DNA of 64,000 bases from contig NZ_CP058909.1 of the NCBI RefSeq assembly GCF_013415905.1, forward strand, positions 4,464,001 to 4,528,000, given 5' to 3'. Both the position numbers and the translations under genes were made by a program. The notes below the pieces were generated by a model that was given only the letters and a program-made list of their open reading frames with translations, did not search any database and had not been told where the DNA came from. Origin of the DNA: Halosimplex pelagicum. GTDB lineage: Archaea; Halobacteriota; Halobacteria; Halobacteriales; Haloarculaceae. Shown piece by piece: positions 18,516 through 26,773 of the stretch; the first letter of the stretch is position 1; every line of letters begins with the position of its first letter.

Positions 18516-18550
18516 CGGCGTCCGCCTTCCCCAAGCGCCCGACAGCGGGG

Positions 18551-18556
18551 GTTTAA
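18551..18556 (+). promoter_or_regulatory. TATA box before the DUF655 gene
   Basis: GTTTAAG at about 18551-18557 lies roughly 29 bp before the ATG at 18583, so the DUF655-rsmA-hemK2 part can be transcribed on its own in addition to readthrough from rpo4, which ends 67 bp upstream. Confidence 0.5.
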
Positions 18557-18582
18557 GTTCCGTCTCGCCCTACTCGTCTGTC

Positions 18583-19170
18583 ATGAGCGACACCGAGCGC
18601 GGCGACGACGATCCGGGGGGGCCGACGGCGATCGTCCTCGACTTTCTCGCACACGGTCGGACCGAGGACGACCGCCCGCAGTACCAGAAACAGCCTCTCG
18701 CCTACGCGCTCGGGCGCGAGGACTTCCGCCTGTACGAGGTGGTCCTCGGGCCCGACGCCGACGTGTCGATCGGCGACGACCTCGTCATCGACCGGGCGGC
18801 CGACGCCATCGAGCGCACCGGCGAGGTCGAGTACGAGGACCTGCCCGGCGGCGCCCAATCGGAACTCGACTACGCCGTCGAGGACCTGGTCGACGAGGAG
18901 GAACGCCGGTTCGTCGACTTCTACAACGACGCCCAGCCGATCACCCTTCGCCTGCACCAGCTGAACCTCCTGCCGGGCATCGGGAAGAAACTGCGCAACG
19001 CCATCCTCGACGAGCGCAAGCGCGGTCCCTTCGAGAGCTTCGAGGACCTCGGCGAGCGCGTCGAGGGGCTGCACAACCCCCGCGAGGTCGTCGTCGAGCG
19101 CATCTTAGAGGAGATCCGCGAGGACGACCTGAAGTACCAGACGTTCGCCCGCCGGGACGACGAGGAATGA
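18583..19170 (+). CDS. DUF655 family RNA-binding protein
   Basis: A 195-residue DUF655 protein. The N-terminal half is an OB-fold-like segment (AIVLDFLAHGRTEDDRPQYQ, LYEVVLGPDADVSIGDDLVI) and the C-terminal half contains helix-hairpin-helix elements (LNLLPGIGKKLRNAILDERK and FESFEDLGERV), which bind nucleic acid through the backbone. DUF655 genes sit between rpo4 and rsmA in most archaea, and an RNA-related role in ribosome biogenesis is presumed. It overlaps rsmA by 4 bp. Molecular function is not established. Confidence 0.88.
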   Translation: MSDTERGDDDPGGPTAIVLDFLAHGRTEDDRPQYQKQPLAYALGREDFRLYEVVLGPDADVSIGDDLVIDRAADAIERTGEVEYEDLPGGAQSELDYAVEDLVDEEERRFVDFYNDAQPITLRLHQLNLLPGIGKKLRNAILDERKRGPFESFEDLGERVEGLHNPREVVVERILEEIREDDLKYQTFARRDDEE

Positions 19171-20090
19171 ACGGCGAACGCACGCGGGGAGACGGGGAGG
19201 CCAGCGACGGCGACAGCGGCCCGGCCCGCGGCGGTGATCCCGAGCCGGGCACCCGCGACCCCGACGCCCTGCTGCGGCGGGCCGGCGTCCGGGGCGACCC
19301 GAACCGCGACCAGCACTTCCTGGTCGACGACCGCGTGCTCGACCGGCTGCCCGGATACGCCGAGGAGGCGGACGTCGACCTCTCGCACGTGCTGGAGATC
19401 GGCGCGGGGACCGGCGCGCTGACGGATCGGCTGCTCGCTGCGGCCGACCGAGTGACCGCTATCGAGCGCGACCCCGACCTCGCGCGGTTCCTCCGCGAAG
19501 AGTTCGCCGCCGAGATCGAATCGGGGGACCTCACCGTCGTCGAGGGCGACGCCCTGGAGGTCGAGTTGCCGGAGTTCACCGCCTCTATCTCGAACCTGCC
19601 GTACGGTCCGTCCAGCGAGTTGGCCTTCCGGCTGCTTCCCGAGGGACGGCCGCTCGTGTTGATGTTCCAGCGGGAGTTCGCCGAGCGGATGGCCGCCGAG
19701 CCGGGGACCGACGACTACGGCCGGCTGTCGGTGACGGCGGGCCACTACGCCGACGCGGAGGTGGTCGAGCCCGTCCCGAAAGAAGCGTTCTCGCCCCCAC
19801 CGGCGGTCCAGAGCGCGGTCGTACGGACGACGCCCCGCGATCCCGACTACGAGGTCGATGACGAGGAGTTCTTCATGGACTTCCTGAAGGCCGTGTTCAC
19901 TCAGCGCCGGAAGACGATACGAAACGCCGTCCGCAACACCGCCCACATCTCCGGACTGGGCGACCCCGACGCGGTGGTCGACGCCGCCGACGAGGACCTG
20001 ATGAGCGCCCGCGCCGGGAACGTCACGCCCGCGGAGTTCGCGGACCTGGCGACGCTGGCCTACGAAGTGGGCGAGCCCGGCGAGCGATGA
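19167..20090 (+). CDS. rsmA: 16S rRNA (adenine-N6,N6)-dimethyltransferase RsmA/KsgA
   Basis: A 307-residue SAM-dependent methyltransferase that dimethylates two adjacent adenines near the 3' end of 16S rRNA during small-subunit maturation. The SAM-binding motif I is VLEIGAGTGALTDRLL at 75-90, the acidic motif II AIERD at 98-102, and the catalytic motif NLPY at 143-146. It has an N-terminal acidic extension of about 40 residues before the conserved NRDQHFLVDDRVLDR. The C-terminal helical domain with FTQRRKTIRNAV is complete. It overlaps its neighbours by 4 bp on both sides. Confidence 0.95.
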   Translation: MNGERTRGDGEASDGDSGPARGGDPEPGTRDPDALLRRAGVRGDPNRDQHFLVDDRVLDRLPGYAEEADVDLSHVLEIGAGTGALTDRLLAAADRVTAIERDPDLARFLREEFAAEIESGDLTVVEGDALEVELPEFTASISNLPYGPSSELAFRLLPEGRPLVLMFQREFAERMAAEPGTDDYGRLSVTAGHYADAEVVEPVPKEAFSPPPAVQSAVVRTTPRDPDYEVDDEEFFMDFLKAVFTQRRKTIRNAVRNTAHISGLGDPDAVVDAADEDLMSARAGNVTPAEFADLATLAYEVGEPGER

Positions 20091-20716
20091 GCGAGGACGA
20101 GTCCGATGGTGACGGGACAGCGGACGAGTCCGGCGGGAAGCCGGGACTGGCCGCCCAGCGCGACGTGGAGCAGGTGTACCAGCCCGCGGAGGACTCGAAG
20201 CTACTGGCCGACGCCGTGGTCGAGCGCGTGGGCGACGGCGACCGCGCGCTGGACGTGGGCACCGGCTCGGGCTACGTCGCCGCGCGGATGCGCGAGGCGG
20301 GCGCCGACGCGGTAGGGACCGATCTGAACCCGCACGCCTGTCGGCAGGCCGCCGAGGCGGGGATTCCGGCTGTCCGGGCCGACCTGACGGGGCCGTTCCG
20401 GGACGGGAGTTTCGACGCGGTGACGTTCAATCCGCCGTACCTGCCGACCGAGCCCGACAGGGAGTGGGACGACTGGATGGAGCGGGCGCTGTCGGGCGGC
20501 GAGGACGGCCGCGCGGCTATCGACCCCTTTCTGGACGACGTGTCGCGCGTCCTCGCTCCCGGTGGCGCGGCGTACCTGCTCGTGAGTTCGCTGACCGACC
20601 CCGACGCGGTGCGCGAGCGCGCGGCCGAGAACGGGCTGGCGAGCGAGGAAGTCGCCAGCGAGTCTCACCCCTTCGAGACGCTGCTGGTGGTGCGGTTCGC
20701 CCGGGACGACCAGTAG
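20087..20716 (+). CDS. HemK2/Mtq2-type protein methyltransferase
   Basis: A 209-residue class I SAM methyltransferase with motif I LDVGTGSGYVAARM (55-68) and the NPPY motif at 115-118 (TFNPPYLPTEPD), which marks enzymes that methylate a glutamine or other planar nitrogen. In archaea this gene family is the counterpart of eukaryotic Mtq2, methylating the GGQ glutamine of release factor aRF1. The N-terminal segment QPAEDSKLLADAV is also typical. It is the last gene of the cluster starting with DUF655 and converges with the hemerythrin fusion gene (25 bp between stops). Confidence 0.85.
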   Translation: MSEDESDGDGTADESGGKPGLAAQRDVEQVYQPAEDSKLLADAVVERVGDGDRALDVGTGSGYVAARMREAGADAVGTDLNPHACRQAAEAGIPAVRADLTGPFRDGSFDAVTFNPPYLPTEPDREWDDWMERALSGGEDGRAAIDPFLDDVSRVLAPGGAAYLLVSSLTDPDAVRERAAENGLASEEVASESHPFETLLVVRFARDDQ

Positions 20717-20740
20717 CGTCGCGTTCGAGTCGCCCGCCGC

Positions 20741-22588
20741 TCACTCCACGTAGACGGTTCCGTCGGACCCGACGCGGCCGTCGGTTCCGGTCCGGCACCA
20801 CCGGTCCGGCCGTCGCGCCGTCTCGTCGGCGCCGGGCCGGCCGACCGTCACGACGGGGCCGCGGACCAGCAGTTCCCCGCCGTCGGAGCGGGCGATCTCG
20901 GTCCCGCCGACCGGGCGGCCGGCCGCGCCGTCGACCGACGCTTCGGGCGTGGCGAGCGCGCCGACGCCGGCGGTCCCGACGGTGCCGAACAGGTTCCGGA
21001 CCGGCAGGCCGAACCCGGCGAACAGGTACAGGAGGTGCGCGTCCAGTCGGCCGGCGCCGCAGAGCGCGTACTCCAGGTCCGCGAGGCCGAACGCCTCGCG
21101 GAGCGGCCCGTAGACCAGCCGGTCCGCGGCGGCGTACTTCAGCGGCGTGCCGCCGCCGTCGAGTCGGTCCCGGCCGTACGAGGCGACGCGGCCGGCGACC
21201 TTGCGCTTCATCCAGTTCATCGAGCCGATGCGGTCCTGCAGGGCGCCGTAGAGCCGCTGGTAGACCGCCGGGGTGCCGACGAGGACCGACGGCCTGACCG
21301 CCGCGAGGTCGTCGACGAGCCCGCCGGACCCGGCGTAGGCGACGGCGCTCCCCGTCGACCAGAGGTAGTACGTCGCGACGCGCTGGTAGACGTGCGCGAG
21401 CGGGAGGAAACACGTCCCGGTCGACCCCGGCGCGAGCGGCAGGTCGTCGGCGAGCGCGGCCGCGCCCGCGAGCAGCGCGCGGTGGGTGAACGCGTGCCCG
21501 GCCTGGTCGGACCCGGCGGGGTCGAACACGACCGTCGCCGGCTCCCGACCGTCGGCCCGGAGCCCCGGTAGATTCCCCGGTTCCGCGGTCGGGAGGTCGT
21601 CGATGTCGACGCGCACGCCGCCGTCGGCCGACCCGTCGTCCGCCGGCCCGCCGTCGGTCACGACGCCCGAGAGGCCGGCGCTCCCGGCGGCGCGGCGCGT
21701 CTGTTCGGCGGTGAACGAGGGGTACAGCGGGACCGAGACGAGCCCGGCGAACTGGCAGGCGAGGTCGACGACGGACCACTCGTAGCGCGACTCCGCCGCG
21801 ATCCCGACCCGGTCGCCGGGGACGAAGCCGCTCCCCAGCAGGCCCGCCGCGACTCGCTGGGCCCGGTCGACGAGATCGTCGAACGTCCGTTCGGCGTACC
21901 CGTCGGCCGTCGGGACCAGCGCGGCGGGCCGGTCCCCGTGGGCCTCGGCGACCGACTCGAACCAGTCCGCGACCGTTCCCTCGGGCACGTCGAGCGGGCC
22001 GCCGTCGGCCACCGGACCATCGGGGTCGAGCGCCTCGTCGGCGGCGGTCGCGTCACCGTTCGTCGCGGCGCGCTCGTCCCCCCGGTCGGTCGAGGCCGCG
22101 GCGCGCCGACCCTGTCGGAGCGCGCCGGGCCGGTACTCGTAGTCGCCGTCGACCTCCGACTCGAAGTAGTCGGCGTAGTTCTGGTCCTCGTCGAGGGCGG
22201 CGATGTGGGCGTCCAGCCAGTCGCGGAGGAAGGTCAGCACCTCCATCGTGACGTACTCGCCGTTCTCGTGTTTCTCGCGGAACTCGGCGACTCTGGCGGC
22301 GAACTCCTCGTGCATCTCGCGGTGGTCGTAGAAGCAGTCGGCGCAGTCCATCGCGTAGCCGCAGTCCTGCATGAACTCCTCCTCGTCGCCGAAGTGGTAC
22401 TCCGTGTAGCGTTCGAGTTCGCGCAGGATGTCGCCGATCTCCTCCTCGGAGTGGCCCTCGTCCATGGCCGCGTGGAGGTCGTTGAGCAGGCCGAACAGCC
22501 GCCTGTGCTGTTCGTCGAAGCGGTCGATGTCGGTGCTGTACCGCTCGTCGTCCCAGTCGGCGAACCGCTCGTCCGAGCGCGCTTGCAT
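20741..22588 (-). CDS. Hemerythrin domain fused to a degenerate acyl-CoA synthetase
   Basis: A 615-residue fusion from ATG 22588. Residues 1-145 are a bacteriohemerythrin: di-iron ligands His28, His65, Glu69, His89, His93, His128 and Asp133 (EQHRRLF, YHFGDEEEF, DHREMHEEF, DAHIAALDED). After an acidic linker (145-205), residues 205-615 follow long-chain acyl-CoA synthetases (ERTFDDLVDRAQRVAAGLL, FLPLAHVYQRVATYYLW, GTPAVYQRLYGALQDRI). However, the ATP P-loop is replaced by DPAGSDQAGHAFTHRALL, the Y-G-x-T-E motif by LFGTVGTAG, and the chain ends at RTGTDGRVGSDGTVYVE, before the C-terminal subdomain and its catalytic lysine. Oxygen or nitric-oxide sensing by the di-iron centre coupled to a ligand-binding pseudoenzyme is an inference. 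Divergent from the flavin-binding gene at 22692. Confidence 0.85.
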   Translation of the reverse strand: MQARSDERFADWDDERYSTDIDRFDEQHRRLFGLLNDLHAAMDEGHSEEEIGDILRELERYTEYHFGDEEEFMQDCGYAMDCADCFYDHREMHEEFAARVAEFREKHENGEYVTMEVLTFLRDWLDAHIAALDEDQNYADYFESEVDGDYEYRPGALRQGRRAAASTDRGDERAATNGDATAADEALDPDGPVADGGPLDVPEGTVADWFESVAEAHGDRPAALVPTADGYAERTFDDLVDRAQRVAAGLLGSGFVPGDRVGIAAESRYEWSVVDLACQFAGLVSVPLYPSFTAEQTRRAAGSAGLSGVVTDGGPADDGSADGGVRVDIDDLPTAEPGNLPGLRADGREPATVVFDPAGSDQAGHAFTHRALLAGAAALADDLPLAPGSTGTCFLPLAHVYQRVATYYLWSTGSAVAYAGSGGLVDDLAAVRPSVLVGTPAVYQRLYGALQDRIGSMNWMKRKVAGRVASYGRDRLDGGGTPLKYAAADRLVYGPLREAFGLADLEYALCGAGRLDAHLLYLFAGFGLPVRNLFGTVGTAGVGALATPEASVDGAAGRPVGGTEIARSDGGELLVRGPVVTVGRPGADETARRPDRWCRTGTDGRVGSDGTVYVE

Positions 22589-22691
22589 ACCGACCGTTCC
22601 GGCTCGCCGCCCTGAAAACGCCGGACAAAGTTCCCGCTCGCTGGGAAGGTGACCCCACCCACAACTCCCACCGGCCGCTACGTCCGGACGG

Positions 22692-23123
22692 ATGAACCGC
22701 CTCAGCGACGACGGGATCGTCGACGTGCTCGCGGGAAACGGGATCGGCGTGCTCGCCATGGCCGGTCCCGACGGCGGGGCGCCCTACCCGCTCCCCGTCG
22801 CGTACGGGTACGACCCGGATACCGACGTGCTCGCGATGCAACTCGAGGGGGACGAATCGAACCGGAAGCACCGATGTCTGGACCGAACGCCGGCCGTCGG
22901 GCTCTCCGTCTACGAGGAGGACGAGAGCGAGCGGGTCTGGCGCAGCGTCGTCGTCACCGGTCGGCTCGTGGAAACGTCCTACGACGAGGCCGAGCCCGCC
23001 TTCGCCGCGCTCGCGCGGAACAACCAGTCCGCGCCCAACCCGGTCCGGTGGGACGACGCGACCGAGGTGGTCCCCTTCGAACTCGTCGTCGACCGCTGGA
23101 GCGGGCGCGCGTTCGAGGTCTGA
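22692..23123 (+). CDS. Pyridoxamine 5'-phosphate oxidase family (FMN-binding) protein
   Basis: A 143-residue protein of the PNPOx-like split-barrel fold. The start (MNRLSDDGIVDVLAGNGIGVLAMAG), the PYPLPVAYGYD segment and the RVWRSVVVTGRLVE strand are typical of haloarchaeal flavin-reductase-like members, which bind FMN or F420. It lacks the C-terminal part of true PdxH, so vitamin B6 synthesis is unlikely. It is transcribed divergently from the hemerythrin fusion with about 100 bp between starts, and the two might share redox-related control; that is inference. Confidence 0.85.
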   Translation: MNRLSDDGIVDVLAGNGIGVLAMAGPDGGAPYPLPVAYGYDPDTDVLAMQLEGDESNRKHRCLDRTPAVGLSVYEEDESERVWRSVVVTGRLVETSYDEAEPAFAALARNNQSAPNPVRWDDATEVVPFELVVDRWSGRAFEV

Positions 23124-23244
23124 GCGCGAGCGGGAGACGCGGGCAGCCGACCGAGTCGCGAGGCGGTCCGGGACCGACACGGTTCCAGTGTGTCGTTCGC
23201 CAGTCAAAGGTCTGGTCGTGGGGTCGGCGCGCGGCCGTCGGGGG

Positions 23245-23925
23245 TCACTCCGCGGGCGACGGGCGAGGCTGCTCCGCGGGGTCGTCAGCCGGTTCGCCAT
23301 CCGTTGCGGCCAGTTTCGCGCCGACGGCGAACAGGACAGCCCCGGCTGGCGCGGCGAACAGCGGGCGGACGACGAGCCCGTGGAGGAGGGTAGTCGTGAC
23401 CGCTCCGTGAGACCCACCGTAACAGACGAGCGCGACGAGACTTCCGAACACCCAGCGACGCTGGCCGCGAGTCCACGCCACGCCGGCGACGAAGAAGAGG
23501 ACGCAGCCGAGCCACCAGAAGTCGGCGGTTTCGAACGTCCGAACGGCGAGTTCGACGGGACCGGACGGGGGCGTCCACTCGGTGATGTACTCGGGAGTCG
23601 GGACGACGTCGGTCCTGGGCCTGCGGAAGGTGTCAAGCGCCAGCGGTAGCGGAGCGAGTGGGACGGCGATGCACGCCAGCGGTGGAGTCAACGACCGGAA
23701 TCGACCCCGAACTGCGGTCGCAACTCCCCACGCGACCGCCGGGGCCCAGACGAACGCCAGCAACATCCCGAGGGCGGCGAACGCGTAGTAGCGGTCGACC
23801 GCCGGCACGGCGTAGTGATATCGCATGTAGTAGGGGTACAGGAGCAGCATGGCCAACGACCCGGCGGCGATCCCCGCACCGACGGTTCGAGTTCCGGCAC
23901 GCCCCAGTCGAGACAACCGTGACAC
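23245..23925 (-). CDS. Membrane protein of unknown function
   Basis: A 226-residue protein with about six hydrophobic segments (GAGIAAGSLAMLLLYPYYM, YYAFAALGMLLAFVWAPAVAWG, LACIAVPLAPLPLALDTF, WWLGCVLFFVAGVAW, WVFGSLVALVCYGG, PLFAAPAGAVLFAVGAKLA) and a Pro/Glu-rich C-terminal tail. No motif I recognise. It converges with the flavin-binding gene. Base composition is slightly less GC-rich than its neighbours. Confidence 0.7.
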   Translation of the reverse strand: MSRLSRLGRAGTRTVGAGIAAGSLAMLLLYPYYMRYHYAVPAVDRYYAFAALGMLLAFVWAPAVAWGVATAVRGRFRSLTPPLACIAVPLAPLPLALDTFRRPRTDVVPTPEYITEWTPPSGPVELAVRTFETADFWWLGCVLFFVAGVAWTRGQRRWVFGSLVALVCYGGSHGAVTTTLLHGLVVRPLFAAPAGAVLFAVGAKLAATDGEPADDPAEQPRPSPAE

Positions 23926-24022
23926 GCTCTCGCGTTCCGCTGAACGACATATGAATTTTCTGACTCGATAGGCGTCGACGATCCGCCGGTCAAATTACCA
24001 CAACGCATCAAAGTAGATGAGA

Positions 24023-24030
24023 AATATTAT
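24023..24030 (+). promoter_or_regulatory. TATA box of the MetE-type operon
   Basis: AATATTAT in an AT-rich patch (24011-24032) lies about 30 bp upstream of the ATG at 24057. Transcription would start within a few bases of the start codon, so the mRNA is nearly leaderless and a riboswitch is not possible in a leader of that length. Confidence 0.6.
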
Positions 24031-24056
24031 AGGGCATCATGGCGTAGCCCGTTCCA

Positions 24057-25070
24057 ATGACGGAGGTACTCTCCACGACGCCCGGCCTGTATCCGCTGCC
24101 GGACTGGGCGAAGGACGAACTCGCGAACCTGAAGGGGCGACAGAAGGGCGGGCTGGTCTCGGGCGACGAGAGCGCCGAGATCGGCGACGCCTACGACCGA
24201 GCGCGTGAGGAGGTCGTCGGCCTCCAGACCGACGCCGGCCTCGACCTGGTCGTCGAGGGCCAGCTGCGGTGGGACGACATGCTCACCCACCCGCTCGCCG
24301 TCGCCGACGCGGTCGAGACGAAGGGGATCGTCCGCTACTTCGACAACAACAACTTCTACCGCGACCCGGTCGTGACCGGTGACCTGAGCGCCACCGGCGA
24401 CGTGGCGACCGACCTCGAAGCGACCGCGGAACTCACCGACGAGTCGCTCGGCGCGGTCCTCCCCGGCCCGTACACGCTGAGCCAGCTCGCGACGGACGAG
24501 CACTACGGCGACGAGGCCGCCTTCCTCTCGGCGCTGGCCGAGTTCCTGGCCGCCGAGGCCGAGCGGTTCCCCGAGGTCGAGACGCTGTTCCTGCTCGAAC
24601 CCTCGCTGCTCGAATCGCCGCCCGGCGACGGCGCCGACGAGCGCGCCGGCGAGGCCATCGACACGGTCGCACAGGCGACCGACGCCGACGTGGTCGCCCA
24701 CACCTACTGGGAGTCCCACGGCGGCGACGGCGGCGTCGACGAGAAGGTGTACGCCCACCTCATGGACGCCGACGTGGACGCGATCGGCTTCGACTTCGTC
24801 GCCAACCACGAGGACAACGCCTACGTCATCTCCGAGTACGGCGCCAAGGACGACATCGCGCTGGGTATCGTCGACGGGCAGAACACGCTCGTCGAGGAGT
24901 CCTCGGAGATCGCCGAGCGCGTCGAGTGGACGCTCGACAACGCCCACGGCGTCGACTTCGAGACGGCATACGCGACGATCAACACGCCTACCTTCTACCT
25001 GCCCTCGGGCAGGTTCGAGGAGAAGCTCGCCGCGCTCGGCGCCGTCGAGCGCGCGGAGGTGAAAGCATGA
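24057..25070 (+). CDS. MetE-superfamily protein, first of a split pair (non-catalytic-looking)
   Basis: A 337-residue TIM-barrel protein of the cobalamin-independent methionine synthase (MetE/UROD) superfamily. It carries the LPGPYTLSQLA block shared with MetE, but the zinc site of the catalytic domain is not conserved: the H-x-C pair is replaced by VAHTYWESHG and the final PDCG block by INTPTFYLPSG. It therefore looks like the N-terminal, folate- or peptide-binding half rather than an active methyltransferase. The downstream gene, overlapping by 4 bp (ATGA), has the complete zinc site. The pair probably makes methionine from homocysteine as a two-chain enzyme; the methyl donor in haloarchaea is uncertain. 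Confidence 0.82.
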   Translation: MTEVLSTTPGLYPLPDWAKDELANLKGRQKGGLVSGDESAEIGDAYDRAREEVVGLQTDAGLDLVVEGQLRWDDMLTHPLAVADAVETKGIVRYFDNNNFYRDPVVTGDLSATGDVATDLEATAELTDESLGAVLPGPYTLSQLATDEHYGDEAAFLSALAEFLAAEAERFPEVETLFLLEPSLLESPPGDGADERAGEAIDTVAQATDADVVAHTYWESHGGDGGVDEKVYAHLMDADVDAIGFDFVANHEDNAYVISEYGAKDDIALGIVDGQNTLVEESSEIAERVEWTLDNAHGVDFETAYATINTPTFYLPSGRFEEKLAALGAVERAEVKA

Positions 25071-26152
25071 CCGACCGACCCGCCGACAACCGCGAGCAGT
25101 TCCGCCCGGCCGACCACGACAACGACCACTTCCTGCTGACCTCGGTCGTCGGCAGCTACAAGAAGCCCAAGTGGCTCGACCGCGCCCGCGAGCTCTACGA
25201 GGACGACGAGGACAACTTCGGCGACACGGAGTGGGAAGAGGCCAAGGACGACGCCGCCCGCCTCATCACCGAGGAGCACGAGCGGGCCGGCCTCGACACC
25301 GTCGTCGACGGCGAGATGCGCCGGACGGAGATGGTGGAGTACTTCGCCGAGCGCATCGAGGGCTACGAGTTCAACGGCCGCGTCAAGGTCTGGGGGCACA
25401 ACTACTTCAACAAGCCCTCCGTCGCCGACGAGGTTGAGTACGGCGAGCAGTGGCTCGTCGACGAGTTCGAGTTCACCGACAGCGTGGCCGACCGCCCCGT
25501 CAAGGTGCCCATCACCGGTCCGTACACCCTCGCCAACTGGACGTTCAACGAGGCCTACGACGACGACGAGGCGCTGGCCTATGACCTGGCCGAACTCGTC
25601 AACGAGGAGATCGAGCAACTGGTCGAGGCCGGCGCCCGCTACATCCAGATCGACGAGCCCGCGCTCGCCACGACGCCCGACGACCACGCCATCGTCGGCG
25701 AGTGCCTCGAACGCATCGTCGAGGACATTCCCGAGGAGGTCCGCATCGGCCTCCACGTCTGCTACGGCGACTACTCGCGTATCTATCCCGAGGTGCTCGA
25801 CTACCCGATCGACGAGCTCGACCTCGAACTGACCAACGGCGACTACGAGCAAATCGACGTGTTCACCGACCCCGAGTTCACGCTCGACCTCGCCCTGGGC
25901 GTCGTCGACAACCACACCGCCGAGGTCGAGTCCGTCGCGGAGATCAAGGACAACATCCGCCAGGGCCTGAAAGTCGTCCCACCGGAGCAGCTGACCATCT
26001 CCCCGGACTGCGGGCTGAAGCTACTCCCCCGCGAGAAGGCCTACGCGAAGATGGAGAACATGGTCACCGCGGCCCGCGAGATCGAGGCCGAACTCGACGC
26101 CGGCGAGATCGACGTGCCCGCCGCCGGCCGGACCGCCAGCGCCGACGACTGA
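25067..26152 (+). CDS. metE: Cobalamin-independent methionine synthase, catalytic-type subunit
   Basis: A 361-residue protein with the zinc-site pattern of the MetE C-terminal domain: the histidine and cysteine of IGLHVCYGDYS, an IDEPAL acidic block at about residue 197, and the distal cysteine in ISPDCGLKLLPREKAYAKM. The N-terminal LTSVVGSYKKPKWL and the GEMRRTEMVEYF segment are also family features. It transfers a methyl group to homocysteine zinc thiolate. Archaeal enzymes of this length lack the N-terminal folate domain of bacterial MetE and some use a corrinoid protein or another methyl donor. The start at 25067 overlaps the upstream stop; an earlier in-frame start would be buried in the preceding gene. 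Confidence 0.87.
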   Translation: MTDRPADNREQFRPADHDNDHFLLTSVVGSYKKPKWLDRARELYEDDEDNFGDTEWEEAKDDAARLITEEHERAGLDTVVDGEMRRTEMVEYFAERIEGYEFNGRVKVWGHNYFNKPSVADEVEYGEQWLVDEFEFTDSVADRPVKVPITGPYTLANWTFNEAYDDDEALAYDLAELVNEEIEQLVEAGARYIQIDEPALATTPDDHAIVGECLERIVEDIPEEVRIGLHVCYGDYSRIYPEVLDYPIDELDLELTNGDYEQIDVFTDPEFTLDLALGVVDNHTAEVESVAEIKDNIRQGLKVVPPEQLTISPDCGLKLLPREKAYAKMENMVTAAREIEAELDAGEIDVPAAGRTASADD

Positions 26153-26191
26153 CCGCGTTCCCGACCGGCCGAGCGACCTCTTTTTCGGCGG

Positions 26192-26578
26192 CTACGCGCG
26201 TTCGGTTTCCAGTTCGTCGAGCGTGTCCGGCGTCTCCAGCAGCCGGTCGAGTCGCTCGTCGAACTCCTCGTCGTCGATCGCTCCCTCGGCGTAGCGCCGT
26301 TTCAGGACCGCGAGGGGGTCCTCGTCGGAGTCCTCGTCTTCGGACTCGCGTTCGGTCCGTTCGGTGGCCTCCGAGCCGTCGCCGTACATCGACTCCCAGA
26401 ACCACTCGTCGTCCTCGAACAGGTCGAGGAACGTGAGCCAGACGATCCCGTAGAAGATCCAGAACCAGCCCCAGTCCAGCGCGGTCCCGGTCCAGAGGGC
26501 GACCGCGCCCACGCCGCCGAGCACGATCGCGACGACGTGAGCGAGTCCCGAATCCAGGAGCTGCTCCGCTGTTGCCAT
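26192..26578 (-). CDS. SHOCT domain-containing membrane protein
   Basis: A 128-residue protein: two closely spaced transmembrane helices at about residues 12-50 (HVVAIVLGGVGAVALWTG and WGWFWIFYGIVWLTFLDLF), an acidic linker, then the short C-terminal SHOCT module DPLAVLKRRYAEGAIDDEEFDERLDRLLE. SHOCT is a small oligomerisation or protein-contact motif. This two-helix plus SHOCT layout is very common in haloarchaea; function unknown. It converges with metE, with a T5 run (CTCTTTTTCGG) between the two stops. Confidence 0.85.
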   Translation of the reverse strand: MATAEQLLDSGLAHVVAIVLGGVGAVALWTGTALDWGWFWIFYGIVWLTFLDLFEDDEWFWESMYGDGSEATERTERESEDEDSDEDPLAVLKRRYAEGAIDDEEFDERLDRLLETPDTLDELETERA

Positions 26579-26773
26579 GCTCCCGGGGACGACCGGGGGC
26601 GAGAAGGCAGTTTCGCCCCGACCGGATGGAGTTGCAGTCCGAACGCGACCCGCAACGAACTGGCGAGAACGGCGTCAACGCGACCCATACTAGGTCCCTA
26701 GAGTCCCTCGAAGGAATAGGGCAGAAAGCGTTTTCAGGGGGCCACCCGAGGAATTGATCAAGTGACAGAACCC

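Noticed and set aside
24001..24056. A SAM- or methionine-responsive riboswitch before the MetE pair.
   Set aside because: The TATA box lies about 30 bp from the ATG, so no leader exists to hold one.
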